DNA from: Candidatus Cybelea sp.
GTDB taxonomy: Bacteria; Vulcanimicrobiota; Vulcanimicrobiia; Vulcanimicrobiales; Vulcanimicrobiaceae
Direction of reading: 5' to 3'
Assembly (NCBI GenBank): GCA_036489315.1
Contig: DASXFZ010000001.1
Coordinates: 1 to 64,000 of the forward strand
Length of the DNA: 64,000 bases
A model generated the notes under the pieces. That model saw only the letters and a list, made by a program, of their open reading frames with translations, had not been told where the DNA came from and searched no databases. Below, piece by piece: positions 8,505 through 17,662 of this stretch. The position numbers and the translations under genes are program-made. Within the stretch, counting starts at the first letter, position 1, and the number at the start of each line of letters is the position of its first letter.

Positions 8505-9563
8505 CTACGCCTCGCCGTCGTAGTAATCGAGCAGCGGCTCGGAACGCACCAACGTGTCGGTCTTCTCGACGAGCAGTTTCTTCGAATCCGGATAGAAACA
8601 AACGTCGTGCGGCGAGACGTTGGAGATCAAGATAACGGTCGCCGGAGCGTCGCTATTGTTGACCAGTTTGTGCGCGCCGAATTCGCGCGTCGGAAAGGCG
8701 ACGAAGTCGCCGGGGCGCAGCGGTATCGATCCGTGTGGAGTCTCGACCGCCGGCGTGCCTTCCCACACGATGAACAGCTCCTCTTCTGCCGTGTGCCAGT
8801 GCATCGGGCAGAAGACGCCGCCCGGCCCGATGCGCGTCGTCCAGTAGCCGAGCCTTTCCGCCCCGAGGCGAAAACCGATTTCGGCCAACTCGACGGTATA
8901 GTTTGCCGGACCCGTCTCGGTTCGCAAGCGCAGCTCGTCGAGGTTGACGCGGTTGACCGCGGCCTCGCTGCGGCGCTCCAAGCAGTCGTTGATTGCTTCG
9001 TACGCGCGCCCGAAAATCGGCGCGCCGTCGCCGACCAAGAGATTGAGCGGGAAGACCTCGCGCAGCCGGCAGAGCGAACGCGCCGCTCGAATCGGATCGA
9101 TGAGTTTATCGTCGGGCATCATTCGAAGCGAGCCCACCGGTTCGCCCCATAGTGCGTCTCCCGCGATAACGGTGCGCGTCGCGGGGAGGTGCAAGGCAAA
9201 CTCGCCCGCCGTTTTGAGGCCTTCGAGCGCGATCACGCGCGCCGGGCCGATTTCGTCACCGTCGCGCAGGATGCGGTCGGGCGGACGAGCGAGTTCGTTC
9301 GCGTCCGCAGCGCCGGAAGCGATCCGCGCGCCGAAACGGGCTGCCAAGTCGCTCGACGCGCGCTCGTGGTCGCGGTTGGTAACGACGACCCAGGCGACTC
9401 CGCCGGCAGCGAGCATTCCATCGATGTCCGACTCGTCCGCCGGCAACGGATCGACCAGCAGATTCTCCGCGCCACTCTCGACGAAGTAGGAATTGAAAAA
9501 CATGCTGCGGTCGGGTTGCCAGCGAGAGTACATCGCGATGCCGGCGATTGACGTTGGCTGCAC
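8505..9563 (-). CDS. metallo-beta-lactamase-like / cupin fusion protein
   Basis: 352 aa with two parts. Residues 1 to about 200 look like an MBL fold (NSYFVESGAENLLVDPLP, then VVVTNRDHERA, then TVIAGDALWGEP). However, the usual HxHxDH is reduced to NRDH, so the metal site is probably incomplete. Residues about 225-330 form a cupin with HWHTAEEE (H255, H257, E261) and H298, a full metal set. GTG 9563 is preceded by GAGGAG. It lies 17 bases after acnA on the same strand. The cupin half may be the catalytic or ligand-binding part. Substrate unknown. Confidence 0.75.
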   Translation of the reverse strand: MQPTSIAGIAMYSRWQPDRSMFFNSYFVESGAENLLVDPLPADESDIDGMLAAGGVAWVVVTNRDHERASSDLAARFGARIASGAADANELARPPDRILRDGDEIGPARVIALEGLKTAGEFALHLPATRTVIAGDALWGEPVGSLRMMPDDKLIDPIRAARSLCRLREVFPLNLLVGDGAPIFGRAYEAINDCLERRSEAAVNRVNLDELRLRTETGPANYTVELAEIGFRLGAERLGYWTTRIGPGGVFCPMHWHTAEEELFIVWEGTPAVETPHGSIPLRPGDFVAFPTREFGAHKLVNNSDAPATVILISNVSPHDVCFYPDSKKLLVEKTDTLVRSEPLLDYYDGEA

Positions 9564-9580
9564 GTGCGTGCTCCTCGTCG

Positions 9581-12310
9581 TTACCGCTTGTTTCGCAGCT
9601 GGCGAAGCACGTACTGAAGAATTCCGCCGTGCCGGTAATACTCGGCTTCGTTGGGCGTGTCGATGCGAACTCGAACGTCAAACTCGATCGACTTGGCGCT
9701 CTTGGGATCGGTCGCCTTGACGTGCGCGCGCATCTGCGGTTCGACGCCGCCGGCGATGCCGTCGATTTCGAAAATCTCTTCACCGGTGAGAGCAAAGGTC
9801 GAGCGATCCGCTTCGTCGACGTATTCGAGCGGCAGGACGCCCATCCCGATCAGGTTGCTGCGGTGAATCCGTTCGAACGACTCGGCGATTACCGCCTTGA
9901 TTCCGAGCAGGTACGGGCCCTTGGCGGCCCAGTCGCGCGACGAACCAGAACCGTATTCTTTTCCGGCTAAGACGATCAACGGCGTGCCGTCCGCCCGGTA
10001 GCGCATCGCTGCGTCGAAAATCGACATTCGCTCGCCCGACGGCAGATATCGGGTGACGCCGCCTTCGACCCCGTCGGCGAGCGCGTTGCGCAGGCGTACG
10101 TTGGCGAAGGTTCCGCGCACCATGACCTCATGGTTGCCGCGCCGTGCGCCGTACGAGTTGAAATCCGCCGCTTCGATGCCATGTTCCAAAAGATACTTCG
10201 CCGCGGGGCTGATCTTCGAGATGCTGCCGGCCGGCGAGATGTGATCGGTCGTGACCGAGTCGCCGAGCACGGCGATCGCGCGCGCGCCGGGGATGTCCGC
10301 CAACGGGGCCGGCCGCTCGGGCATTCCCTCGAAGTACGGCGGCTTCTTGATGTACTCCGATCTGGGATCCCATTCGTAGCGCTCGCTGCCGTCGACTCGC
10401 AGCTCTCGCCAGTTCTCGTCACCGTCGAAGACGTGCGCGTACTCGGTCGAAAACATCTCTTCGCCGATCGCCCTGGCCATCGTCGCCGAAATCTCGTCGT
10501 CGCTCGGCCAGATCTCTGCAAGGTAGACGGGGCGTCCGTCGCGGCCGACCCCGAGCGGCTCGCTCGTCAGATCGAGATCGATCCGACCGGCGAGCGCGTA
10601 AGCGACGACCAACGGCGGCGAGGCTAAGTAGTTCGCTCGAACCTGCGCGTGGATACGTCCTTCGAAGTTCCGATTGCCCGAAAGCACCGCGGCTACGATC
10701 AAGTCGCGATCGGCAACCGCTTCGGCAACATCGGTTGGCAGCGGCCCCGAGTTTCCGATGCAGGTCGTACAGCCGTAGCCGACGAGGTTAAAGCCGAGCC
10801 GGTCGAGGTACTCGCGCAGCCCGGCCTTGTTGAGATAGTCGGTGACCACCTTTGAGCCCGGCGCCAACGAAGTTTTCACCCACGGCTGCACCGAGAGACC
10901 ACGCTCGACGGCGTTTCGCGCCAGCAGGCCGGCGCCGATGAGCACCGACGGATTCGATGTATTCGTGCAGCTGGTAATCGCGGCGATCACGACGGCGCCG
11001 TCATAGATATCCATCGCCGTCTGCGCGATCGTCGCCGTTCCGCCTCCGCCCTCATCTTCGAAACGCGCGATCGCACCGTTGCGCTCGCGCGAGGCGATCC
11101 ACTCTTTGGCCGCCTCCTGGAAGTTGCGTTTGACGTCGCGTAACGGGACGCGATCCTGCGGCCGGCTCGGCCCCGCGAGGCACGGTTCGACCGTACCGAG
11201 GTCGAGCGAAAGCGTATCGGTAAACTCGGGGTCCGGCGTCGCATCGGTGCGGAAGAGACCTTGCGCTGCAGCGTAGGCTTCCACGAGATCGATTTGCGCC
11301 TGCGAGCGGCCGGTGAGACGCAAGTACTCCAACGTACGTTCGTCGACCGGAAAGATCGCCACCGTCGAACCGAACTCCGGCGACATGTTGCTGATCGTCG
11401 TGCGGTCGACGACCGGCAATGCCGAGAGTCCGCTGCCGTAGAACTCGACGAACTTTCCAACCACGCCCTTGCGCCGAAGCATCTCGGCGACGGTCAGCAC
11501 CAAATCCGTAGCGGTCACGCCTTCTCGCAATGCGCCCTCGAGACGAAAACCGACGACTTGCGGGATCAGCATCGTCACGGGCTGGCCGAGCATCGCCGCT
11601 TCGGCTTCGATCCCGCCGACGCCCCATGCAAGGACGCCCAGACCGTTGACCATCGTCGTGTGCGAATCGGTCCCCACGGCGGTATCCGGATAGGCGAGCG
11701 CAGCGCTCGTCTCGCCGGAGGCACCGAAGACGACGCGCGCAAGATACTCGATATTGACCTGATGCACGATTCCGGTTCCCGGCGGGACCACGCGAAGGCC
11801 GCTCAACGCAGACTGTCCCCACTTCAGGAAGGCGTAGCGCTCGCGATTGCGCTCGAACTCGAGATCGGTGTTCTTTTCCAGCGAGCCGTTTGAGCCGAAA
11901 TAATCCACCTGCACGGAGTGATCGATGACGAGCTCGACGGGCTGCAGCGGATTGATCTTGGCAGGATCGCCCCGCATCGCCGCCATCGCGTCGCGCATCG
12001 CCGCAAGATCAACGACGCAGGGTACGCCGGTAAAATCTTGCAGCAGAACGCGCGCGGGCGAAAAGGCGATTTCCCGCTCCTTCCCGGGGGCTCCGTCGTA
12101 ACGCGCCAAGGTTTCGATATCGTCTCTGCTTACGCCGATGCCGTCCTCGCATCGCAGCAGGTTCTCGAGCAAAATTTTGAGCGAAAATGGGAGCCGCGAG
12201 AGTTTCGTGAGGCCGCTCTCTTCGAGCGCCGCCAGGCGAAAGTACGCATAGGAGCGATCGCCGGCGCGAAGCGTGTCAAGCGCGTTGAAGCTATTCGGGT
12301 GGTTGTTCAT
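9581..12310 (-). CDS. acnA: aconitate hydratase
   Basis: 909 aa, the usual length for AcnA/IRP-type aconitase. It isomerises citrate to isocitrate in the TCA cycle. The [4Fe-4S] cysteines are in SCTNTSNPS and [14 protein letters not shown]. The C-terminal swivel domain has [20 protein letters not shown] 12310 gives the normal N-terminus ([16 protein letters not shown]). An upstream in-frame extension exists but only shadows rnd. It overlaps the end of rnd by 20 bases and is third in the TVP38-rnd-acnA unit. Confidence 0.96.
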   Translation of the reverse strand: MNNHPNSFNALDTLRAGDRSYAYFRLAALEESGLTKLSRLPFSLKILLENLLRCEDGIGVSRDDIETLARYDGAPGKEREIAFSPARVLLQDFTGVPCVVDLAAMRDAMAAMRGDPAKINPLQPVELVIDHSVQVDYFGSNGSLEKNTDLEFERNRERYAFLKWGQSALSGLRVVPPGTGIVHQVNIEYLARVVFGASGETSAALAYPDTAVGTDSHTTMVNGLGVLAWGVGGIEAEAAMLGQPVTMLIPQVVGFRLEGALREGVTATDLVLTVAEMLRRKGVVGKFVEFYGSGLSALPVVDRTTISNMSPEFGSTVAIFPVDERTLEYLRLTGRSQAQIDLVEAYAAAQGLFRTDATPDPEFTDTLSLDLGTVEPCLAGPSRPQDRVPLRDVKRNFQEAAKEWIASRERNGAIARFEDEGGGGTATIAQTAMDIYDGAVVIAAITSCTNTSNPSVLIGAGLLARNAVERGLSVQPWVKTSLAPGSKVVTDYLNKAGLREYLDRLGFNLVGYGCTTCIGNSGPLPTDVAEAVADRDLIVAAVLSGNRNFEGRIHAQVRANYLASPPLVVAYALAGRIDLDLTSEPLGVGRDGRPVYLAEIWPSDDEISATMARAIGEEMFSTEYAHVFDGDENWRELRVDGSERYEWDPRSEYIKKPPYFEGMPERPAPLADIPGARAIAVLGDSVTTDHISPAGSISKISPAAKYLLEHGIEAADFNSYGARRGNHEVMVRGTFANVRLRNALADGVEGGVTRYLPSGERMSIFDAAMRYRADGTPLIVLAGKEYGSGSSRDWAAKGPYLLGIKAVIAESFERIHRSNLIGMGVLPLEYVDEADRSTFALTGEEIFEIDGIAGGVEPQMRAHVKATDPKSAKSIEFDVRVRIDTPNEAEYYRHGGILQYVLRQLRNKR

Positions 12311-13478
12311 CGAGCAGCCGTACTTTGGGATCGCCGCTCGCGTAGCCTTCGATCCATAACGAGGCGCGGCCGCACAACAGCCGCCAGAGGGGATCCCCGA
12401 CGAGCGCCAGCCGCCAGGGCTGCAGCGCCAGGCCGCGCTCGAAGCTCGCCCGATCGCGCGGGACCTCGCGCGCGATCCGTTCGAGCGCAGCCCGCGGCAC
12501 CAGCAGGCTCGACGGCAGCCCCGCTTCACGAGCGATCTCGGAGATCGCGGCCCCGAGCAACGAAACGAGCGCATCGCGCGCGGGCGTTGCCGGCCGAACG
12601 GGACGCTGCGGCAAATCGTCCTCGGGCAGCGCCTGGCCGCGCGCAACCGCTTCGAGTATTGCAGGCCCAAGCTGGCGCTTCATTCCGCCATCGAACCGGC
12701 GCAGCTGCGCGAAATCGTCGGCGCGTGCCGGTTTGGTCGTCGCCAGTCCGGCGACGACGTCGTCGGGGAGTATGTATCTCACCGGAAGGTCGCGATCGCG
12801 TGCGACATCGTTGCGCAGCCGTACGAGCTCGCTGAGAATGCCCAGCTCGCGACGGCTCATCCGCATCGCGCCCGGAATGCGTAAATACGCGCGCCGCTCG
12901 TCCATTCGATACCGCTCGATATCGCCGAGTTCGGCGCATTCCTCATAGACCCACTCGTAGCGCCCTTTTTGCTCGAGTCGCGGCTGGAGCGAGTCCCACA
13001 CGGGCAGCAAATGCACGACGTCGCCTACCAGGTACTCGATCTGCCGCTCGGAAAACGGCCTTGCCGACCAGTCGCTGACCGTCTGCGATTTCGACAAACC
13101 TACGGCGCGGACGCTGCGCACGAGGTCGGCGAGTGAGACCTGCATACCGTATCCGAGAAACGCCGCCGCGACTTGCGTATCGAAGACCCGCGACGGCACG
13201 AGGTCGTAACGATCGGCGAAGATCTTCAGATCGGCGGAGAGCGCGTGACCGACGACCGTGGTCTGCGTCAACGCCAGCACCAGCTCTCGAAGGTCGGGCA
13301 ATGCCAGTGCGTCGACGATCGCCGCACCTTCGTCAAAGGCGAGTTGAACGACCATCAGCCGCGGCGAGTACGTGCGCTCGGCGTGGAACTCGGTATCCAA
13401 CGCAACCCGCGCCGCGTCGCGAACCTGCGCGCAGAGGCGCGCGAGGGCGGCTGAATCGGCGACGATGGCGGGCGTCAT
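12291..13478 (-). CDS. rnd: ribonuclease D
   Basis: 395 aa. The DEDD exonuclease motifs are [10 protein letters not shown] (Exo I), [13 protein letters not shown] (Exo II) and YLVGDVVHL (Exo III, Y-x3-D). An HRDC-like region follows (about 210-290). RNase D trims tRNA 3' ends and other structured RNA. ATG 13478 overlaps the TGA of the TVP38 gene (ATGA), so translation is coupled. The pairing with aconitase is probably housekeeping clustering with no functional link. Confidence 0.93.
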   Translation of the reverse strand: MTPAIVADSAALARLCAQVRDAARVALDTEFHAERTYSPRLMVVQLAFDEGAAIVDALALPDLRELVLALTQTTVVGHALSADLKIFADRYDLVPSRVFDTQVAAAFLGYGMQVSLADLVRSVRAVGLSKSQTVSDWSARPFSERQIEYLVGDVVHLLPVWDSLQPRLEQKGRYEWVYEECAELGDIERYRMDERRAYLRIPGAMRMSRRELGILSELVRLRNDVARDRDLPVRYILPDDVVAGLATTKPARADDFAQLRRFDGGMKRQLGPAILEAVARGQALPEDDLPQRPVRPATPARDALVSLLGAAISEIAREAGLPSSLLVPRAALERIAREVPRDRASFERGLALQPWRLALVGDPLWRLLCGRASLWIEGYASGDPKVRLLDEQPPE

Positions 13479-14125
13479 GGCGAAGGCGAGGGTTCCCCGC
13501 GACGGCGGAAGTGAAAGTGCGGGCAGCGATGCGTGATACAGTACGTACGCGCGTAGTGGCGGGCGCGCCATTCGTAGCCGTGCAGCGCGACCGTCAGCCG
13601 ATCGCCGAAAATCGTCAACAGCGCGCAGATCGGCACGGCGATGGCGCACATCGTCCACACGTGAATCCAGATCGGGACGCGAAAGGTGGCTGCCGTGGTC
13701 GTCGCGACGGTTCCGCCAAAACCCGGGATGACGCGCACTGCCAGCAAAAAGGCGGGAGAACCGACCGGAAAGCGTTTGACCCATGGCGGCAGCCGGTCGA
13801 GCGATTGTTGCAGATCGAAGAGTTTGGTCGCGTGCAGGTTGATCCAATAGCCGAGCAGCGCCGCGAAGAAGAGGCCAACCGCATCGATAAGCGTCCCCTT
13901 AACCGGGCCAAAGATCGCTCCATTCATGATCGCGAGCGCGTCGGTCACCGAAAACGGAGCGGACGCCACGACGGCAAAGATTACGATCGCGAGGGGATAC
14001 GCAAAGGGTCCGATTACCCGAATCACGTGCTCGACGTGCGGTTGATAGCGGATCACGAAGAACGCCAAAGCAAAGGAAGCTGCCAGCAGCGCGACGGCAG
14101 CGCAGCGCCGAAGAAGGCGGGTCAA
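13475..14125 (-). CDS. TVP38/TMEM64 (DedA-like) membrane protein
   Basis: About 216 aa from TTG 14125. Five or so hydrophobic segments, with the SNARE-associated (VTT) domain motif AIMNGAIFGPVKGTLI and the phrase RVIPGFGGTVATTTAA. Family members are thought to move phospholipids or to act in membrane homeostasis. The start is uncertain. TTG 14125 lacks a good ribosome site, and it lies three bases from the ATG of the divergent VKOR-like gene, so their promoters must lie inside each other's coding sequence. The C-terminal tail is rich in His and Arg. Confidence 0.8.
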   Translation of the reverse strand: MTRLLRRCAAVALLAASFALAFFVIRYQPHVEHVIRVIGPFAYPLAIVIFAVVASAPFSVTDALAIMNGAIFGPVKGTLIDAVGLFFAALLGYWINLHATKLFDLQQSLDRLPPWVKRFPVGSPAFLLAVRVIPGFGGTVATTTAATFRVPIWIHVWTMCAIAVPICALLTIFGDRLTVALHGYEWRARHYARTYCITHRCPHFHFRRRGEPSPSP

Positions 14126-14128
14126 GCG

Positions 14129-14530
14129 ATGATCGTACGCGGAATTATCACGGTTCTCTGCGGAGTTGGGCTCTACGCCTCGCTTTTCATGCTTCACAAG
14201 AGCCGGCGCGCCGCGCGCGGCGAGCTTCTCGGACCGAGCGTCGTTAAAACGCCCCGGGCACACCTTTTTGGCGTACCTAATTCCCTGCTCGGCGCGCTTT
14301 ATTACCCCTTTCTCGCGATCGCCGTGTGGTTCGTCGGACCTCCAGCGACGATTCTGCTGCTCGCCGCGGCCTTCTTCGCAGCCGCCACATCGGTCGTGCT
14401 GGGCTACTCCCTGCTCTTCGTAACCCGTCGAGGCTGCCCGTATTGTTGGACCTCCCACGTGGTGAATTGGGCACTGCTTGCTCTCTCTGCCTGGATTTTC
14501 GTTCCAGACGTATTGAGTAAAGGGATATGA
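14129..14530 (+). CDS. vitamin K epoxide reductase-family membrane protein
   Basis: 133 aa, four hydrophobic segments. The redox motif CPYC (in RRGCPYCWTSH, about residue 105-108) and the GVPNSLLGALYYPF helix are typical of bacterial VKOR homologues, which pass electrons from DsbA-like proteins to quinones. The extra loop cysteine pair of classical VKOR is not evident, so it may be a short, partner-dependent form. AAGGCGGG upstream supports ATG 14129. Confidence 0.85.
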   Translation: MIVRGIITVLCGVGLYASLFMLHKSRRAARGELLGPSVVKTPRAHLFGVPNSLLGALYYPFLAIAVWFVGPPATILLLAAAFFAAATSVVLGYSLLFVTRRGCPYCWTSHVVNWALLALSAWIFVPDVLSKGI

Positions 14531-14542
14531 TTTTGGTAAAAT
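14513..14542 (+). promoter_or_regulatory. promoter of the candidate small RNA
   Basis: TTGAGT (14513-14518), an 18-base spacer and TAAAAT (14537-14542), with TGG in front forming an extended -10. It overlaps the end of the VKOR gene. Predicted transcription start is about 14549. Confidence 0.55.
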
Positions 14543-14548
14543 CGGCGT

Positions 14549-14684
14549 CTCTGGTCAGGACGGCGAGAACGGTCGCCGAAACCGCCCGAGAAGCGGTGCC
14601 GGAAGCGTAGCGTTAGTTTCTACTTTCCGGCAAACGGCAGAAAATGAGGGGGTGGCGCGAGCGCGCCACCCCTCTGCTTTTCCT
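14549..14684 (+). ncRNA. candidate structured small RNA
   Basis: No ORF. Three successive hairpins are visible: CGGCGA/TCGCCG (14561-14566 with 14573-14578), ACCGC/GCGGT (14581-14585 with 14593-14597) and GCCGGAA/TTCCGGC (14598-14604 with 14625-14631), the last with an inner GTAG/CTAC stem. About 14 unpaired bases lead to a strong terminator. With the promoter upstream this forms a self-contained unit of about 135 nt. I recognise no known family (it does not look like SRP RNA, tmRNA, RNase P or a standard riboswitch). Expression is inferred only. Confidence 0.5.
14646..14684 (+). terminator. Rho-independent terminator of the small RNA
   Basis: GAGGGGGTGGCGC and GCGCCACCCCTC pair around GAGC, giving a 12-bp stem with one bulged G, followed by TGCTTTTCC. 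It would end the small RNA and any read-through from the VKOR gene. Confidence 0.75.
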
Positions 14685-14790
14685 TTTCGCGTTTTGCGGA
14701 CCGTTCGCGTTGTCGCGCGGGCCCTTGTGAACGATCGGAGTTCACGGCGGGCCCGCGCTCCTAGCGCCCGGCCCGCAAAACGTGAAAAGG
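14682..14790. repeat. 109-base rod-shaped inverted repeat
   Basis: The outer arms 14682-14699 and 14773-14790 match at 17 of 18 positions. Inner arms GCGCGGGCCC (14715-14724) and GGGCCCGCGC (14749-14758) pair perfectly, followed by GTGAAC/GTTCAC (14727-14732 with 14740-14745) and a seven-base loop. A central unpaired bubble of about 14-15 bases separates outer and inner stems. No T-run follows on either strand, so it is not an ordinary terminator. It may be a second structured RNA or a mobile palindromic relic. It also lies downstream of rpiB. Confidence 0.6.
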
Positions 14791-14818
14791 CTCCCCTCGG
14801 TCCTATGGGTCAATGGCC

Positions 14819-15253
14819 CTATTGGTGGCGGAGGGTGTCGATCATTGCGCGGTAGGCTGGGTCTTGCGTGGGGCAGGCGGCAAGCCACGCGGTCAGCATC
14901 TCGCCGGCGAGCGCCGGCGGCGTGGCGCGGATGCTCAAGCAGAGGACATTAGCGTCGTTCCATTCGCGCGCGCCTTCGGCGGTCTGGGCGTCGGCACAGA
15001 GCGCCGCTCGAACGCCGGCGACCTTGTTCGCGGCAATGCTCACCCCGGTGCCGGTCCAGCAGCAGAGAACCCCAAAATCGGCTTCGCCGGCGGCGACCGC
15101 CTCGGCGACGCTGCGTCCCACCGATGGCCACGCGTCGTCTGCGCCCGGCGCCAGCGCTCCGTAGCGGCGAACGCTGTGCGCTCGCTCGCGCAGCCAACGA
15201 TCGATCGCCTCCGGCAGCTCGCCGGCCATATCGCTTCCCAGTGCTACTCGCAT
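14819..15253 (-). CDS. rpiB: RpiB/LacAB-family sugar-phosphate isomerase
   Basis: 144 aa. Motifs of ribose-5-phosphate isomerase B are clear: GSDMAGELP at the N-terminus, CCWTGTGVSIAANKVAGVRA with the catalytic-type cysteine (about residues 64-66), and AREWNDANVLCLS. It interconverts ribose-5-phosphate and ribulose-5-phosphate, or a related sugar phosphate. Monocistronic, divergent from the NUDIX gene. The assignment to ribose rather than allose or galactose is by default. Confidence 0.9.
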   Translation of the reverse strand: MRVALGSDMAGELPEAIDRWLRERAHSVRRYGALAPGADDAWPSVGRSVAEAVAAGEADFGVLCCWTGTGVSIAANKVAGVRAALCADAQTAEGAREWNDANVLCLSIRATPPALAGEMLTAWLAACPTQDPAYRAMIDTLRHQ

Positions 15254-15273
15254 CGAGAGGTTTTCGCCACGCG

Positions 15274-16095
15274 GTGACAGGACGCTACTCTTTCGTGAAC
15301 GATGTGCGTTTGGCGGCTACGGTGATCCTCGCCCGTGCGCCGTTCGAGGTCTACCTAACGCGACGCAGCGCTCGCAGCGCGTTCGCTCCCGACGCGTTCG
15401 TCTTTCCAGGCGGTACGATCGAAGCGCAAGACTCTTCGGCCGCCATGCGAGAGCGGGCCGTGGGGCTGCAGGCCGAGCGCGTCAGCGAAGAGTTTCGCGC
15501 AACCGTTCCTGCGGCGCTGTCGACCAGCGAGCCGGCCGTCGATACCGACGCCGGCCGCGCGCTGCTCGTCGCCGCGGTGCGCGAGCTCTTCGAAGAAGCG
15601 GGCGTGCTCCTCGCCTGCGACGCCGCCAAGCACCCCGTCGGCGTGACGGGCGCCGATTTGGAAGCGGCTGCACGCGATCGGGTTGCGCTGCGATCGGGCG
15701 AGCTCGCGTTTTCCGAGTATCTGCGCCGCCGCGATTGGTTTGCCGACACGCGGACCCTCACGCTCTTCTCGCACTGGATTACGCCGCGCAGCGAGCCGCG
15801 CCGATATAACACGCACTTCTTCTTTGCGCTCGCGCCGCCGAACCAGGCCGCGCAAGCCGATGCCTACGAAACCCACGACGGTATTTGGATCCCCCCGCGC
15901 CTCGCTCTCGAACGCTACCGCGACAAAGAGCTGCATCTCGTCTATCCGACCATCAAACACCTCGAGCGTCTGGCGCTCTTCGATTCCCTGGGGCAAGCGC
16001 AGCGCTACGCGCGCAGCAAACCGGTTTTGACGATCATGCCGACGGACGGCGACGACGAATTTGCGATTCCGGCGGTGCTCGAAAACGCATGGTAA
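15274..16095 (+). CDS. NUDIX hydrolase with long insertion in the Nudix box (NUDT19-like)
   Basis: About 273 aa from GTG 15274. GTG 15295 is an alternative, and neither has a strong ribosome site. The Nudix signature is split: FPGGTIE is followed by more than 50 residues before AAVRELFEEAGVLL. Such an insertion is characteristic of the NUDT19/RP2 subgroup, some of whose members hydrolyse CoA esters. Catalytic glutamates of REL-EEAG are present. The stop overlaps the ATG of the following MBL hydrolase, as in the LACTB2-NUDT19-like pairing, so the two are co-translated. Confidence 0.85.
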   Translation: MTGRYSFVNDVRLAATVILARAPFEVYLTRRSARSAFAPDAFVFPGGTIEAQDSSAAMRERAVGLQAERVSEEFRATVPAALSTSEPAVDTDAGRALLVAAVRELFEEAGVLLACDAAKHPVGVTGADLEAAARDRVALRSGELAFSEYLRRRDWFADTRTLTLFSHWITPRSEPRRYNTHFFFALAPPNQAAQADAYETHDGIWIPPRLALERYRDKELHLVYPTIKHLERLALFDSLGQAQRYARSKPVLTIMPTDGDDEFAIPAVLENAW

Positions 16096-17012
16096 CGCTC
16101 GTCAGCGCTCCCAATCCGTCGCCGATGACGCTCTCGGGTACCAACTCGTATTTGCTCGACTGCGGCGAAGACACGGCGCTGGTTATCGATCCGGGGCCGC
16201 CGCTGCAACGGCACGTCGATGCCCTGCTCGAAGCCGCCGCCGCGCGCAACGCGACGATTCGCCACATCGTCTTGACGCACGGTCACCCCGACCACTCGGC
16301 CGGCACCGCGAAACTCGCGGCGATGACGGGCGCGGTGATTCACGCCCATGCCGCGTGTCGAGTCGCCCATGACGTCGACCTCCCGCTCGAAGGCGAGCTC
16401 TCGGTCAACTCGCTGCGGCTGCGTACGATCGACGCACCCGGGCACACCTTCGATCACGCGATCTTCTATCTCGCCTCGGAACGCGCACTCTTTACCGGCG
16501 ATACGATTCTCGGCGAAGGAACGACCGTCGTCGCTCCCCCGGGCGGGGCGATGCGCCCCTATATGAAGACACTGGCGAGGCTGGCAGACGAGTTTGCCGG
16601 CGCGCGTACGATCTACGGGGGCCACGGACCGGTCGTAGACGACGCCCCGGCAAAGATCGCCGAGTACATCGCGCACCGGAAGATGCGCGAGGAACAGATC
16701 GTCGCCGCGCTGGGGGTTGGAGCGCGCACGATTCCGGATCTCGTCCGCGCGATCTACTCGCAGCAGCGGGTCGCGCTTTGGCCGGCGATGGCGCGCCAGG
16801 TCCTCGCGCACCTTCTCGCGCTCGAAGAGGAGGGTCGCGTCACGTCTACGCCCGTACGCCGCGCGCTGCGTCCCGAAGAGTCCGAGATGCTCAATCCGAA
16901 TCTCGAAGAGATCGTCGGCCCCGAGGAGGCGGCGCTTCTCGAAGCCGAGCTGGGCACGCAAATGCGTCTGGAGTCGCTCGATGAATACCGGCTCGCCGAA
17001 GGGGGCTCCTGA
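16089..17012 (+). CDS. MBL-fold hydrolase (LACTB2-like)
   Basis: 307 aa. All metallo-beta-lactamase ligands are visible: THGHPDH, PGHTFDH, FTGDTILGEG and YGGHGP, which should bind two zincs. The C-terminal part (about 210-270) is a winged-helix-like LACTB2_WH region. Relatives of this architecture include the RNA endonuclease LACTB2 and various thioesterase-like enzymes, so the substrate is open. ATG 16089 overlaps the upstream NUDIX stop. Confidence 0.88.
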   Translation: MVTLVSAPNPSPMTLSGTNSYLLDCGEDTALVIDPGPPLQRHVDALLEAAAARNATIRHIVLTHGHPDHSAGTAKLAAMTGAVIHAHAACRVAHDVDLPLEGELSVNSLRLRTIDAPGHTFDHAIFYLASERALFTGDTILGEGTTVVAPPGGAMRPYMKTLARLADEFAGARTIYGGHGPVVDDAPAKIAEYIAHRKMREEQIVAALGVGARTIPDLVRAIYSQQRVALWPAMARQVLAHLLALEEEGRVTSTPVRRALRPEESEMLNPNLEEIVGPEEAALLEAELGTQMRLESLDEYRLAEGGS

Positions 17013-17032
17013 GGCGCTTCGAACCACGCGTC

Positions 17033-17662
17033 ATGCCGATGCGCCCGCGCCGCTGGCTCCTCCTTACGATCGTCGTCGCGCTCGCCTCTTGCGGCCGGTC
17101 CGCCGGCCCTTTGCTTCCTCCCGGCGCCGCGCCCGCGAATCACGCCTCGTGTTACGCCGTCAAGCAAGATCCGCAGACGGTCTCCGCGACGATTACCTTC
17201 TACGGCTGGCCGGACAACTCACCGCCCGGCAATAAGATCGCCCACGGCGTCATCCACAAACGGGCGGGCGGTGACGGAACGTACTGCAATCCGACGACCT
17301 TCGCAACGGAACGCGCGAACGACAAGCAGATTCCCTACGGCATCAAGATCTACGTGCCGTTCATCAAGCAGTACTTCATTCGCGAAGACCTCTGCGCCGC
17401 GTCCGGTCCGAAGAAAGGCAGCGGCAGCAACGGCTGCAAGAAGTTGTGGTTCGATCTTTGGATCGGCGGCGACGGGAAATCCCGATCCCGGGCGGTGATC
17501 AAATGCGAACGCGAGTTAACGCCGAACGAGAAGGTCTCGGTGATACTCTATCCCAACGAGGGAATGCCGGTCGCGCACGCTGGACCGATCTATCGAGACG
17601 ATCCCCCGCCCAACGGTACGTGCGACGGCGCGCCGGAAGGCTCGTCAGCCGTCGACGTTTAG
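17033..17662 (+). CDS. secreted lipoprotein of unknown function (possible double-psi barrel)
   Basis: 209 aa with a lipoprotein signal ending at VVALASC. The mature part has several cysteines (SCYAVK, GTYCNP, REDLCAAS, NGCKKLW, VIKCERE) that could form disulfides. A FDLWIGGDG segment recalls the DxWxGG pattern of 3D/RlpA-like barrels. I would not assign enzymatic function on this alone. It meets the quinone-oxidoreductase-like gene tail to tail with an 18-base overlap. Confidence 0.7.
   Translation: MPMRPRRWLLLTIVVALASCGRSAGPLLPPGAAPANHASCYAVKQDPQTVSATITFYGWPDNSPPGNKIAHGVIHKRAGGDGTYCNPTTFATERANDKQIPYGIKIYVPFIKQYFIREDLCAASGPKKGSGSNGCKKLWFDLWIGGDGKSRSRAVIKCERELTPNEKVSVILYPNEGMPVAHAGPIYRDDPPPNGTCDGAPEGSSAVDV

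Noticed and set aside
12311-12670. 120-residue N-terminal extension of aconitase
   Set aside because: It shadows rnd. The family start is MNNHPNSFN at 12310.
14682-14790. SRP or 6S RNA
   Set aside because: The SRP tetraloop motif is absent and the rod is much shorter than 6S RNA.
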